In this document: in pieces, positions 12,293-23,723 of the stretch
Position numbering within the stretch: position 1 is the first letter of the stretch
How the letters are laid out: each line of letters begins with the position of its first letter
Origin: Eretmocerus hayati
Taxonomy: Eukaryota > Arthropoda > Insecta > Hymenoptera > Aphelinidae
Assembly: GCA_029851415.1 (NCBI GenBank)
Contig: CM056744.1
Location: 102,953,338-103,017,337 of the forward strand
DNA length: 64,000 bases
Direction of reading: 5' to 3'
The notes under the pieces: generated by a model
What the model was told of the DNA's origin: nothing
Databases searched by the model: none
Seen by the model: the letters and a program-made list of their open reading frames with translations, nothing else
Translations under genes and position numbers: made by a program

Positions 12293-12490
12293 TTATTTGA
12301 ACTCGCCACCAGTGCACATATGTGTAGTCCCGTGGAAATATTGAAATGATTTGGACCTGCTTGTGCGAACCCTATGAACGCTTGGGAAAAAATAGGACAT
12401 CTTGGTGTGATCGTTAGCTGCTCGATCCAGAATCATCAGAAAAAATATCATCGAAAAAGGAGTCAAAATCTCAGAACCGTGTTCTGCAGT
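12293..12490. repeat. Dispersed repeat C, inverted relative to 44484-44700
   Basis: AAAAAGGAGTCAAAATCTCA and a CGATCCAG block match the reverse complement of 44484-44560. The similarity continues to about 44700 through a CCTGCTT...CTTnGGGAAAA stretch. No confident protein is encoded in either copy. Confidence 0.55.
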
Positions 12491-15023
12491 TTTCCTTCTT
12501 TTCCAGCCTTGGTAGCTCCACTCCCATTGCTTCCCATGGGAATACATGCATGTATTTCCGTCGCAGCCACGCGAACTGCGGACAATGCAAAACAAACTTC
12601 TTGTCGAGGCCCTTAGGAGCGCCCGAATTAAAATTTGCGGGAACGCATCTTGTAGAGAGGCAAGAAACGGAGATGATCCCGTTCGAATCATGTCGATCGG
12701 TTGAGAATTTCCGTGGCGCTGATTTTTGTCCCGGAATCAATTCTTGATCCCCCGTGCGAAAGTTGACATAACATCGCAAATACTCAAAATTCCTGTCCTC
12801 TTTGAAGGGTGCTCTTAATCATTGACTTTAGTGCTCCAAGATCGAGATGATCTCATAGATAACGTGGTTGTTAATACTAAAATAAAGTGTACTAAACGTT
12901 TAGAATAAAAAACATGATCTTCTCGTGCCTTTCACAACACCATTTACTGAATAATTCTCAGATGAATAAATATTAAAAACAAAACGGGATTATCGATGAA
13001 TTGCTCTCTGAAGGTCAAAAACATAGGTGTTAAAAGTTGGAATCCGATTTTTCAAAGATTCGTAATATACATCGACACATATATCACGCTGAAAGTCGAA
13101 TCTTCATGTAATTCAAGGTCCTGAAGAATTCGAGGATTTCCATGGTGTACATTTTTTAATTTTGTATAAACGAATTTTTCCAACAAACTTGCTGTCAAGA
13201 ATTTTTGTAAGCCTCTGGAAAATCGAAAATACTTCTTCGATAGGACAACATTTTTACATTCCGCAGCTACCCGTGCTCTAAACGTTGGAAATCGGAATCA
13301 ATGATGGATTTTTATTGACAAACGTATGCAGTCCTCATAAGTGGTGGCAATTTTATGGTAACACTATTATGTTCCCAAGTGTCAGAAGCCGTAAAAACAT
13401 AGAAACACTAGAACGCATGAGACCTGGGTGTGATGAAGAATTTGAACGTGAGTGCACGCATCTATTGAGGTCAGATCGCTTTGATAGGCAAAAATGTAAG
13501 TTCCATCCCTCCGAGATCAGGTAATCACACCTTTCATCACAAAATTGTTCTTCCCTTTGGTGTCCTTATGATTATATGTATTTCTTGAATATGATGGTAT
13601 CACTTGGCCCGTCCCATGTCACTGAGCACATCACCTACTATCCGAGATCTCATGTGTTGATGCTTTTGAGAGACTGGGATTTCAATGCGGTAATTGGAAG
13701 CCACTATCCAGAATGATTTCAATTGCTCACAGAATTTTCCTTCTAAGTTGTGTTTCTTTCCAGCACGAGCTCATCAAGTAATTCTGCTAGACTTTGAATC
13801 AAGTGGAACGTCGTTTATATTCAAATTTTAGAGGAAGTGAGATATCGCTCCCAATTACTCAGTGTTAGCTCAGCGGTTTCAATTGAAACTAGACATTACA
13901 ATGTCGCGTAGTTTTTTATTTACAAATGATATCAATTTGAATGGTGAATGATACTCGATATAATACCTTTAGATTGTCTATTGAAAATAGATGCAAACTG
14001 TATTAGTTCAAGGTAATCTTACCATAGACTTTTATTCCAATTTCCGTGAGCAACCTTGGGTTCAATGAGTTAATGATAACTCGAGAAGTATTCATACAGA
14101 AGTTTGTCTCATTAGCTATACCAACATGATATAGAAGAATGATGAATCGAAGCTTTAGTAATAGATGAACAGTCGAATGATATACTTCGTCGAATTGTAA
14201 CTCTTATCGGATCAAGGACGCTAGTGAATAATCATGAGGAATTGTAGTTTCACACAAAAAAATGAGATAGGAGTACCGAATTGATAGGCACAAGTCAGTA
14301 TCGATGGAGTGATGCATTTGGGGTATGTTGAATGATCGGAGAATAGTGATTAACCTGGTCAAAGCGTACGGTCGAATGATTTGATTTTCATGTTGACCGT
14401 AACCGAATTCGGGTGAGACTAAAATTCTTTCCCTGTACCTTAAAACCCTCGCGAAAATGTATTCTTCCACACTTTGTGCACAGGTAGTATTTCATGACAC
14501 TGCACGCAGTCTCATATGACATTTTATATCACGAGAATCTAAAAGTCTCCAAAGCTGCGATTTTTAGGTTAAATTGCTATAAAGAAGCTTTCGCATGGCC
14601 TTGACACTTCCCATCATAGTTTGTCAAAACATATTATACAATACGCGTACGTAACACCTGAACTCTGCATCCCTTGTGACAATTACAACACTCATTATCG
14701 GCCTTGGGAAAGACAAAGTCACTCGGGACGTAAAATCTTACTTTTGCGGCTACGTACCGTGAACCACCATTCCAATACAACACCATTTCTGAAATTAATA
14801 TCCAGATCGTTACATTTTCGACTCTTCTATATCCATAAACAAAATATGAGCTATTTTAAAGCTCACTCTTGTTGGTATTTTAATTCGTTGGTTGATGAAA
14901 TATGAAATGATGAATTCACCAGAGGTGCAATTTTGTATAAGAGAGGTAAGATTGAGCTTGTCACGCAAATAACAGAAGTCACATGGTTACGAGAATATTG
15001 TGAAACCCTTAGTGCGGTATTGC
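12491..15023. other. Unassigned intergenic sequence
   Basis: No gene is recognised. An open frame at 13285-13524 (plus strand) is followed by no convincing exon partner, and a GTGAGT inside it at about 13449 is an isolated donor-like site. No repeat pairing was found within the stretch. Confidence 0.4.
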
Positions 15024-15998
15024 GGTACCTCATCCTCAAAAAGACGCTTCATGTTGGAGAAAGTGGCTAAACTTGGTACAACAGGACAATTTTGGGCAGA
15101 AATGATAATAAGGGGCACATACAACAACCGGTATGTACCAGCGTTATTGCTCAACAATTTGGGGCATAGCGTGAGTAAACAGTGAAATTTTCTATGTCGT
15201 TTTCGGACCTCCCTCCACAACTCAGAAAATATCGATTCTCCAGGAATACTTGTACGGAGATAATTGAAGATTCACAAAGAAGATTTCATGATGTTTTTCC
15301 GAAAAATACATCCCTTCGAAGTTATCTTCAAAGTTATAATCGAATTTATTTCAATGAATTACTCAAAAGCTCAGAATGGACTCCAACTTTCTTTTTAGGT
15401 AATTGGGTCAACTTTGAACACAAAAGGTCACTTGGTATTTTTTCCGAAGTTCGATCGTTTTCGAGTTACTATCATAGCACAATCGCGATTTTTCACCCCC
15501 TTATGGCTCTTATCTGAAGTTGAAAGTCGCGAAATTTTTTATTCTTATGAGTCGAAGACGAACAAACAAAAAGGAATACCAAGCGACTTTTTCAGTTCAA
15601 AATTGGCCCGATTATTTCAAAAAAATAATTTGAGCCCATTATGAACGAATTCAATTAATTCAACTGAACAAATTCGATTATAACTATCATCGAGGGTAAG
15701 TTCGAAGCGATGGATTTTCCGAGAAGAACTAATCAGATTTTTTTTGTGGATCTTTTCAAGGTCTACAAATTAATTTGGTACAAATCTCCCGTAAAATCGA
15801 TAATTTTCGATTTATGACGGGAAAACCGAAAGAGATGTGAAAATATCATGTTTTCATTGCTCATCAATGTCACGTCCAAATGAGCAAATAATGATTCTTT
15901 TTAATATCAATCACTGGATGGGTCACTTATTGTTTGAGCCGAAATCGCCCTATACTACCAAGTTTAGCCACTTTATTCAATTCTGAGGGTAATGTACC
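15024..15998. mobile_element. Foldback element upstream of zinc-finger gene A
   Basis: The outer ends GGTACCTCATCCTC (15024) and GAGGGTAATGTACC (ending 15998) are imperfect reverse complements. The arms continue with AAGTGGCTAAACTTGGTA facing TACCAAGTTTAGCCACTTT. The element ends only about 25 bp before the TATA box of gene A, so it borders the core promoter. Open frames inside it are not supported as genes. Confidence 0.75.
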
Positions 15999-16021
15999 CT
16001 ACAACTGCGTCATTCTAGTGG

Positions 16022-16089
16022 TATAAATAACACTGATTACTTCAATCATTGCTCAGAACCAACAGATACATCCTCGACCTTCACGAAAG
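16022..16089 (+). promoter_or_regulatory. TATA box and short 5' leader of gene A
   Basis: TATAAATA starts at 16022, 68 bp before the ATG at 16090. The block between TATA and ATG aligns with the equivalent region of paralogue B (TATAA at 50586-50582, minus strand, 65 bp before its ATG). Shared words include AACACT, TTGCTC, CAGATAC and AAAGATG. Conservation of both position and wording supports a core promoter with a transcript start roughly 30 bp after the TATA box. The exact start is inferred. Confidence 0.75.
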
Positions 16090-16174
16090 ATGAATTTATC
16101 AAGGCTCTTGATGATTTGGGTTTCATATAATGAGCTCATAAAGTCTACCAGCACGACGACACCTCTTCCTATAG
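16090..16174 (+). CDS. Gene A exon 1: leader exon
   Basis: 28 codons from ATG to the donor G|GTGAGT at 16174/16175. Its C-terminal nine residues TSTTTPLPI are identical to those of gene B exon 1, while the hydrophobic part has changed. VSYN is shared. Exon length (85 bp) and phase are the same as in B. The leader looks like a decayed or weak signal peptide: residues 5-13 are Arg followed by a short hydrophobic core, then Asn-Glu and Lys. Confidence 0.72.
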
Positions 16175-19100
16175 GTGAGTTCCATTGGAATCGGTTAATT
16201 TTGATCTTTACTTCTACTTAACCATTGCTCGGAATTAGTTAGACAATTATTATATCGTTGACCAGAATTTCCCTTCCTAATTGTATGGTATTAAATCTAA
16301 TAATAATATCAAGTGTGAAATCATTGCAACAATCATTCAACGGTCGATTTGATTTATTGGCCCTCAAATGTCTATTTTTCGGCCTATTGAGAAGCTAATA
16401 ATTCTTAATTCGCAAGAATTTGAGATAATTTTCTTCAATGCATCCGAAGAACTTGTTGAAGTCTTGAAAATCTTCTGTCATTGTAAGAAATGCATCGAGA
16501 TACAAATAAGGGCTTAGAACGAAATCACTGAATAGACAATTGGAATACTAGAACTTTCAAAATTCTCAAAGAGCTCCGCGTATTCGCATGTGATGGCTTC
16601 GGTTGATCAATATGAATAAAACTTGGAGGAACTGCAGATCAAAAAACCTCTGACATGAAATTCCAAGTCGATGACAAATAGCAATGGGAATCGCGCCTGT
16701 TTCCTTGTGAAAAGGCTAAGGTAGTCGCTTGTGTGAACAATTTGCCAAATAACGCAGTTATTAACAGAATGAATGATTTTAAATGTGGACAGAAAAGTGA
16801 GTTCATATCTCTCACACTTGCAAAATCAGTATAAATTGCCATCGTTGTCAAGACAAAAATACGACTCTGACAGGACCAAGGAAAATTGGTCCAATTCCAG
16901 TTTTGTCAAGCAAATGGGATGTGACATCGAGGTCAAACATGGCAGCCGCATACCCCGAGCTCAACACACACCGTCAAATTGGGTAATTTTGCTACGATTT
17001 GGTTCATTTTTATTTTGTTTGGCTCGGCATTCAAACATACATTGACAAAACCCACATTATAAATTAGTAGTCAATCAGAAGCTTACAGTCTCAGCTTTCG
17101 ATTGGTGGTCTACAAAGTTCAATTTGATGTGTCTAAGCTGAAGCTATTAGCAGTTGAAGAAGTGTACCAAAGTTAGACCCCGATGGGGCAACTTTGGTAC
17201 ACTTACAGAATATCCCAATTCTACCCACCAACATGCGAGTGAATTAATTTTAATCGTTCAGAAGTCTCATCTTAAGCTGTTTGAAACATTCTAAAACTAC
17301 GTAGACCATCACTCGACTCAAGGTGAGATGAAAAGAAGCTGTCATAGGAAGTTGTACTGGAGTTACCCTATTCTCATGCTGCTTACGTAGAGTGGGGTAA
17401 CTTGGTTACAGTTTTCTACAGTTTTTTTCCTGTTTTTCATTCATTGAAATTCCAAATTCTGAAAATACCCCAATGTAACAATCGTTTCTCCAATATGGTG
17501 ATAGATGTGGTCATAATGTAGCATTATTCACCCGTAGTTCGTTCCGGAACAATTTTTGCCAGGTACAGTACTCGCCAAAATGAATGGAACACGGGTTCCT
17601 TCACTAAAATAGCGATGACTACGACGTCTTTGGATTTACGGCAATTTTAAAAAAAGCATCTGAAAGATGAGAAAGAAGCTATCAATTCATGTCTTCCAAA
17701 AATTTTTTTAATCCAAAACTCATGTTGATGATTGGCTCCGAAAAGTGAAAAATTCTTCATTTCAATCAACCATCGATCATTTATCGGGAAATAACGATAT
17801 CGTAGAAAACCTTGCAGGATCTTGTAGCTCTCTTCAAGATCTTCAGAATTGTTTTTTTACACATTACTCTACGGCTTTTTGCACCCGACTCACGAGCGAT
17901 CAAGTGAGAGCAAATTCACACGCGTTGAGGTTAGCGGAGATACAAAAAAATGCATAATCCACGATTTTGACGTAAAATCTTTTAAGAATCATATAATATG
18001 CATCAGTTATGTTTTAGAACGCACTCAAAACGTTCTCAGACCGCTTGAAGAAGAGAAAACTTATACCTCTAGATCACCAGTACCCTCGACCCGCACCAAC
18101 TTCTCTTCGCCAGATCACTCGTAACTTGGGTGATAAAAAAAAAACCCGTAGAGTAATGTATGAAAAACAATTTTAGAGGTCTTGAAAAGGGCTACAAGAT
18201 TCCGCAAGGATTTTTGCGCTATCATAATTTCCCAATAAATGATCGATGATTGATTAGAATAAAAAATTTTTCACTTTGCGGAGCCAATTGGAATCATGAA
18301 TTTTGCGTTAAAAAATATTTCAAAGGACATGAATTGATAGATTTTTTTCTCATCTTTCGAATGCTTTTCTCACAATTGCCGTAGACCCAAGGACGTCAGA
18401 GTGATCGTTGTTTTAGTAAAGGAACCCGTGTTCCATTCATTTTGGTGGGTAGTGTACACTAACTAGACCCCTCGCGTATCAGAGCTGAATCGCTTTTTTT
18501 GGAAAAAGCTTTCATAAATGATTACAATCATCCACGCGGAATCTACAGTGGTTCAACACATTGTTTATGCGTGTGACAAGAAGGGAGGATAGAATTCAGA
18601 GCGATAGAATCATTCACCTTGCCGAATGCAGCTTTGAAAGTCATTTTTCAGAGGTGTACCAAAGTTGCACCCACTGTACCAAAGTTACCCAATTTGACGG
18701 TATGTTACTAGACAGGACCATCTACGGCGAGTCGAGAATTATCGCACGCTTTCAGAATTTGGCATGAATGTCACATCCCAGTAGTCAAAGTTAGCATGAT
18801 AATTCTTTAGGTGATCATAGTCTTTAAGGAGTGCTATGTGATCCAGAATTTTTATGTTTCGCGAAAAATGACAACGAAGGAATAACCATATTTTGAAGAT
18901 CTCTCCCACAGCTCATTTAAACAGCTCATTTGAGCTAATCGTCTGAAATAATCAAATTCACATGAATTTTTCGAGAAATTCAGAGGCACAGCATCAGAGT
19001 CTGAGCTTGAACTGATCGACAGTATTTTTGACGATTCTATCTGATGTGCCAAAAATTTCCAGATGAGATTCATATCTTGCTAGGTCACTGTTCATATCAT

Positions 19101-22100
19101 TTAAAGTTTCATATCCCAACTTTCAGCTGGTCCTTCAAGGGGGCAAGGTCAAGAGGAAGAGCATGACCAAGGGAACGCGTGCATTCTTAGATTACACCCA
19201 TGCAAAATTTGTGGTGAACCTTTCAAAGCAAAATCCTCCGTGACCAAACATATCCGAAAACTCCACCCTGGCGTACATCCTTATCAATGTGATTTGTGTG
19301 ATAAGGACTTTTCCAATAGTAATAATCTGAATTATCACATGAGAATTCACTCAGGCGAAAAACCTTATCTTTGCAAAATATGCAGCAAAAGCTTCAGAGC
19401 ATCCAGTGATTTGCGAAAACACACGTTCATTCATTGCAACACAAGGCCGTATACATGCAAAACTTGCAATGCTCGATTTCGAAAAAAAACTCATTTGAAA
19501 CAGCATGAGCATATCCATACTGGTGAAAAACCTTATGAATGTGATATTTGTGGGAAGAGATTGAATTCTAGATTCACGTTGATGTCCCATCGAAGAAATC
19601 ATGCAGATGAAAAGCGTTTTTCGTGTGAAATTTGTAACGCGGGATTTGCATATAAAAGAAGCTTGAATAAGCACCAGGAAAATCACAAAAACAAGAAGCC
19701 TCACACATGTAGGTTATGTAATCAGTTATTTGCAAAGCGGAGACATCTGAGAGATCACATGAAGGTACACGTTAAACAGAAACCTTTTGCGTGCGAGCTT
19801 TGTGGCAATAGATACAGTAGTATTAGTTATTTGGACAAGCACATGATGGCTCATATGAGAAATATGCCTCTTATTCTTGAAATGGTCGATGAATGCTTAG
19901 AGAATACAAGTGAACCAACCAGAGTAACGGAATCTCCAATCGAAAATGACATCCCGCAAGACTTAATTATGAGTGAAGATAACACTGGCATTTTTGATCT
20001 GGAAGGTGTTGGAATAGGTGAGTAATGGCTCAGGTCATGCAAGAAGTAAGTCGATGCCGGATATTTTTATTGTTGATATGATAGCTTTTGGAATATTCTC
20101 CTTCGAAATTATAATCAGATTTGGTCGGATTAATCAGGAGGCCATTTTTTTAATACACTACTGGTAGATATTGTCTATAAATCTCGTCAAATTGGGTGAT
20201 TTTGGTACGATTTCGGCGTTTTCATCTAGTTTGGCTCGGCATCCCAATATTCACTGACGAGACCCGCTTTAATCAAAGGTCGATCACGAGCTTACAGTCC
20301 TTGCCTCCGATAGGCGCGCAGTGAAGTCTAATTTGATGTCTGTGCCCCAAACTATTAGCAATTGAAGATTTGTACTTGCGATAGATCCCGACCAGGTAAC
20401 TTTGATTCACTGAAAAAATATTAAAATTCCACTCAGCCCTGCCATGCGAGGAATTTTGATCGTTCAGAATACTTCCCCTCAGCTGTTAGGAATATTTTAT
20501 AATCTCGTCGGCCATCACCAGGATCAAGATAAGTCAAGAAAAAGTTGTCATACCGAGGTATACCAATTAAACTTACCCTGCCGTTATGCTTCCTAGCTGG
20601 GGTGGGTTATTTTTGGTACACTTTTCTATGTTCTTTTCTCTGTTTTTCATTCATGAGAATTCCAAATGCTGTAATTATTCAGTGTAACGACGATGTGTTC
20701 AATATAGCAATGAATGTGGTCAAAATGTAGCGATATTCACCGGTGATTTGTGTCGGAACTATATTTGCCATCAGATACACTGAAAGGACCACTCGCGTAT
20801 CGCTGCTAAATCAGCCTGGTTGCAAGAAACTTCAATAAACAACCACATTCACTGGCACGGATCTTTGGTGGATCAATGCACTGTTTATGTCAGTGTCAAG
20901 TGGGGAGAAAAGGTTTCAGAGCAATAGAATTATTTGAAAATTAATACCTTGCCAACTGAAGCTTTGAAAGTAATCTTTTGAGGTTCCACCAGAGTGACAC
21001 CTGCTCTACCCAAATTACCCAATTTAGCGGTATATCTAAAAAAAGGACCCAGTTCTGAAAATTCTGTTGCTCAAGTCTGGTCAATCTAAAACTTCATGCA
21101 CTAGCTCGGCTCAACTTGTTGTCTCTTTCAAGTTCTTTGATGAATCACTAGAGTTGCCTTCGTAAAACACGAGAGATTTTTGTTGGGTCAAATTTGAGTC
21201 TTAAAAAGTCTCCTAAATTCTGTGGGTTTCTGCAAATCAAACGAAAGATCATGGATCGAGCTGGCGTAAGAAGTATATGAAAGTAGAAATCAAAAGCCGA
21301 AACATCGTTATCAACAGCTTCTCTAGGTTGTCTGTGGTCGGAGGTATGATAGCTCTTCGACCAGTCCTTGAGAAATCGTGGAAGTACCTATACTAACAAG
21401 GGGAGCACCAACCTTTCGGGTCCTGGATTTTTACGAAAATTTGTGAATCTTCTTGTTTTGGTGAGAAATGAAGGTAACCTAAAGGGTTTTGTCCAATTAA
21501 TCCTGAGACACAGCCATGGAGGTTGGCATTGTCAGTATATCTATATAAGTGTCAGTTTAACATGGGCCTATATGGACAATACTAATCTCCATAGCTGTAT
21601 CTCGGGATAGGAGGCCCATTGGACTTAACCCTTGGAGATGCCTCGATTTTCCACCTAAACAAGATGATTTCCAGAGTTTCATCAAGATCCAGGACCTGCA
21701 AGGTTGGTGCTCCCCTCGTACGATTAATAAAATCAACGCTTTATTCGATCATATTCAGGGGAGGGAGGAATACGAGGAACCAAGGAAATATTGCTGTGAA
21801 TACAATTGCCTCACCCTTTCTAAATAATGGGACTTTTTTCAACAGGAATTTTCTTTCGAAAAGTCAGTATTGTCTCAAATCTGGAGCCCCGTGAAATTAA
21901 GTCTCAAAAATAAGACTCCGAAGCTCTTGATTTCTACTTACAGATTTTTTCGAGTTATCTCGATTTAATAACTCCCAGATCTGATTTACAGAAATACCCG
22001 CCGAAATTTTGAACAGCCTGCGCAATAATAGAACATCCATAGCTGGATACTTGGACTGATTCATAATTTTTCAATGAGTTACAGGCTTCAATATTCTCGC

Positions 22101-23723
22101 TAATGATGAAATATCTTCGAATACCTACAATGATCCTTGCATTCTGGAGTGTGAAACAGTTGAAGAGGATGAGCGGGTAGTTGACGAGTTTCTTCGGAGA
22201 AACCACCAAATCTTGATTTGTTCAGATTCCGAGATACATGGTAATAAACTTTTGGTTTTCCATACAAAGTCATCAAAATATACAACTTTGATGCCAGACT
22301 CCAGGTTGTTGAGACATGCTCTAGAGAAAATACATAATATATCAATTTTTCGTCAATAGCGTCGTATCCCGCCGCCGAATCGAGTCCATGCAATCAAGAA
22401 GAAATGTCTGCAGCAAGTGCTAGCTGCGCCGTTCAAGGATTTGGAATCAATCAAGAACCACGAACATCTAGTGATGACGGTAAGATTATCCATCAATTGC
22501 ACGGCCCCACAAAATAAAAAAAGTTTTCTGATCAGAAAAGGTCGAGGTAATTCTGACGTATTTTGAGCGGCTGAACGCAAATCCGAATTCAGGACAACAG
22601 TTTCCTTGGGCCGTTTTTGAGTTATGGCAGTATTTATGAGTTACAAAAGTACTCAAGGAACGAGCTTGTGCGTTTTAGAGGCAAATTGCAAATTTTTGAA
22701 GCATAGCTGGTGACGGGATCGTTTTTATCATCAAATTTTATGTCGATAATGAATTTTTTCAAAATTTTTGTACCCCCTGGTAATCTAGAAAAACCCCTAG
22801 ATGAGCTTGAATTCCCTAGGCAGGGTATTTTTATTCTACACCAAAATAGTGACTAGGTATGTCAAAACTTAGGGCGGGGTCGTGTTCTGGGTCAAATTTT
22901 ACATCAAAAACATTTATTTTCGGGAATTTTTAGCGATGCTGGGGAGCTGAAAGAAAACGCGAGCGAAAGATTGCACATTTCAACCTCCGGATCACTGGGT
23001 GATTTTCTTAGTGATTTTTGCTCTGACTCTCATCTCTGGCTCCTAGCAGTGCTGAAAATGGCCAAAATGTACGTTTTCGACGTAAAATTTGACGCGGAAT
23101 CCGATCCCACCCTTAGTTTTGACATACCTGGTCATCATTTTCGCGTAGGATGAAATTACCCTGCCTAGGGAATTTGGTTTTTCTAGCTTTCTAGGGGGTA
23201 CAAAAATTTTGGAAAATTCATCATCGACGTAAAATTTGACGATGAAAACGACCCCGTCATCAGTTTTGCCCTAAAAAGTCGCGGTTTGCCTTTAAGACGC
23301 AAAAACTCGTACCTTAGCATTTTTGTAACTCATAAATATGGCTATAACTCAGAAGCTGTCAGAAGAAGGTATTTTTCTGAGTTTGGATTCGTATTCAGCA
23401 GCTCAAAATACGTCAGAAATGACTTCCACCTTTTCTGATCAGGATTTTTTTTTATATTGTGGGCCTGTGTTATATTTTGGAAGAAGAAAAAGCAACGAGT
23501 CGAATCTTTCTCCTTTATAGAGGCAATCAACTTAGAACTAACTGGACAATCCGTGAGGCTAGCTCTGGCAATCGGAAGTGTACATTATCAGGAGCAGGAC
23601 ATCCCAACTGCAGATGAAGTTACGCGTATGATAGACGAGATCATGACATCATATCGGGTGACACAAACATTCACCTGTAATAGAGAAGAATCTGATGAAC
23701 TATTGGGACAGTGGATGACTTAA
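16090..23723 (+). CDS. Zinc-finger gene A: five-exon C2H2 protein with N-terminal hydrophobic leader (~484 aa)
   Basis: Exons are 16090-16174, 19127-20017, 22085-22240, 22360-22479 and 23521-23723 (stop TAA). Every junction has GT/AG ends and is phase 1, and the spliced length is 1455 nt with no internal stop. Exon 1 encodes a leader with hydrophobic core LLMIWVSY and the tail TSTTTPLPI. Exon 2 encodes eight C2H2 fingers. Exons 3-5 are acidic and end in EESDELLGQWMT. Each exon has a counterpart of the same phase in gene B (41997-50521, minus strand). The ZnF exon does not end at the in-frame TGA at 20019-20021, because that TGA lies inside the donor GTGAGTAATGG shared with B. The fingers predict DNA binding. 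The leader predicts secretion weakly here, since charged residues follow a short core. Undetected small phase-1 exons in intron 1 remain possible. I do not recognise a named family. Confidence 0.82.
16970..18701. mobile_element. TIR element in intron 1 of gene A, interrupted by a second element
   Basis: Ends are ACCGTCAAATTGGGTAA (16970) and its reverse complement TTACCCAATTTGACGGT (ending 18701). The second copy of this family (20181-21031) aligns with the outer parts, including GGCTCGGCAT and CTCGCGTATC blocks. The interior 17566-18454 is a different nested element. No transposase frame is visible. The family is not identified. Confidence 0.82.
17566..18454. mobile_element. Tc1/mariner-like foldback MITE, nested
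   Basis: Left end CAGTACTCGCCAAAATGAAT and right end (reverse complement) CACTACCCACCAAAATGAAT form long inverted repeats of about 300 bp or more. Both ends are flanked by TA (17564-17565 and 18455-18456), the Tc1/mariner target duplication. The related element at 20181-21031 retains the uninterrupted sequence around GCCATCAGATACACT, which acts as an empty site. No transposase is encoded. Confidence 0.88.
19127..20017 (+). CDS. Gene A exon 2: eight C2H2 zinc fingers
   Basis: The exon follows the acceptor TTTCAG (ends 19126). After a short linker (GPSRGQGQEEEHD) come eight C-X2-C-X12-H-X3/4-H fingers starting CKICGEPF, CDLCDKDF, CKICSKSF, CKTCNARF, CDICGKRL, CEICNAGF, CRLCNQLF and CELCGNRY. 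HxGEKPY-type linkers follow fingers 2 and 4; the others are degenerate. An acidic tail containing DECLENTSE leads to the donor at 20018. Gene B has seven fingers; the second finger of A has no counterpart. Tandem fingers imply sequence-specific nucleic-acid binding, target unknown. Confidence 0.93.
20181..21031. mobile_element. TIR element in intron 2 of gene A (second copy of the 16970-18701 family)
   Basis: The left end TCGTCAAATTGGGTGATTTT and the right end TTACCCAATTTAGCGG are inverted. Internal sequence matches 16970-17565 plus 18455-18701 without the nested MITE. It therefore marks the original target of that nested insertion. Confidence 0.8.
21396..21719. mobile_element. Foldback MITE in intron 2 of gene A
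   Basis: The ends AACAAGGGGAGCACCAACCT and AGGTTGGTGCTCCCCTCGT are inverted. The arms continue through GGTCCTGGAT facing ATCCAGGACC. Inner sequence also pairs (GGAGGTTGGCATTGTC-like against GATTAGTATTGTCC-like). The terminal ACAAGG resembles the element at 24929-25258. Confidence 0.82.
22085..22240 (+). CDS. Gene A exon 3
   Basis: 156 bp, acceptor TTACAG, donor G|GTAATA. It encodes GFNILANDEISSN... with an acidic middle (EEDERVVDEF). It aligns with gene B exon 3 (44804-44920) at GxNxxANxxI. Phase 1 at both ends. Confidence 0.75.
22360..22479 (+). CDS. Gene A exon 4
   Basis: 120 bp, identical in length to gene B exon 4. It encodes a segment with CNQEEM, which is conserved in B. Donor is G|GTAAGA; acceptor is CAATAG. 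Phase 1 at both ends. No known domain. Confidence 0.78.
22499..23469. mobile_element. Foldback element filling intron 4 of gene A
   Basis: The left arm GCACGGCCCCACAAAATAAA faces the right arm ATATTGTGGGCCTGTG. Inner parts also pair, including CTGATCAGAAAAGGT facing ACCTTTTCTGATCAG and CTAGnnAnnTACCCCCT-type blocks. Intron 4 of gene A is 1041 bp and nearly all of it is this element. Intron 4 of gene B is only 82 bp, so the element was probably inserted after the duplication. Confidence 0.85.
23521..23723 (+). CDS. Gene A exon 5 (C-terminus)
   Basis: Acceptor TTTATAG at 23514-23520, stop TAA at 23721-23723. It encodes GQSVRLALAI, a DEVTRMIDEI helix-like block and the terminal EESDELL. Gene B exon 5 has GESIRLALEI, a IADEI block and EESDEFLE at the same places. 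Confidence 0.78.

Noticed and set aside
13285..13524. 79-codon frame containing a GTGAGT site as an exon
   Set aside because: No phase-matched partner exon or family resemblance could be found nearby.
18963..19042. Possible extra exon of gene A just before the finger exon (after a TTCAG acceptor)
   Set aside because: The frame ends in a stop before any donor, and no equivalent is visible in gene B.
20018..20025. In-frame TGA as the natural end of the gene A zinc-finger protein
   Set aside because: The TGA is part of the donor GTGAGTAATGG, which is conserved in gene B. Three further phase-matched paralogous exons follow in both genes.
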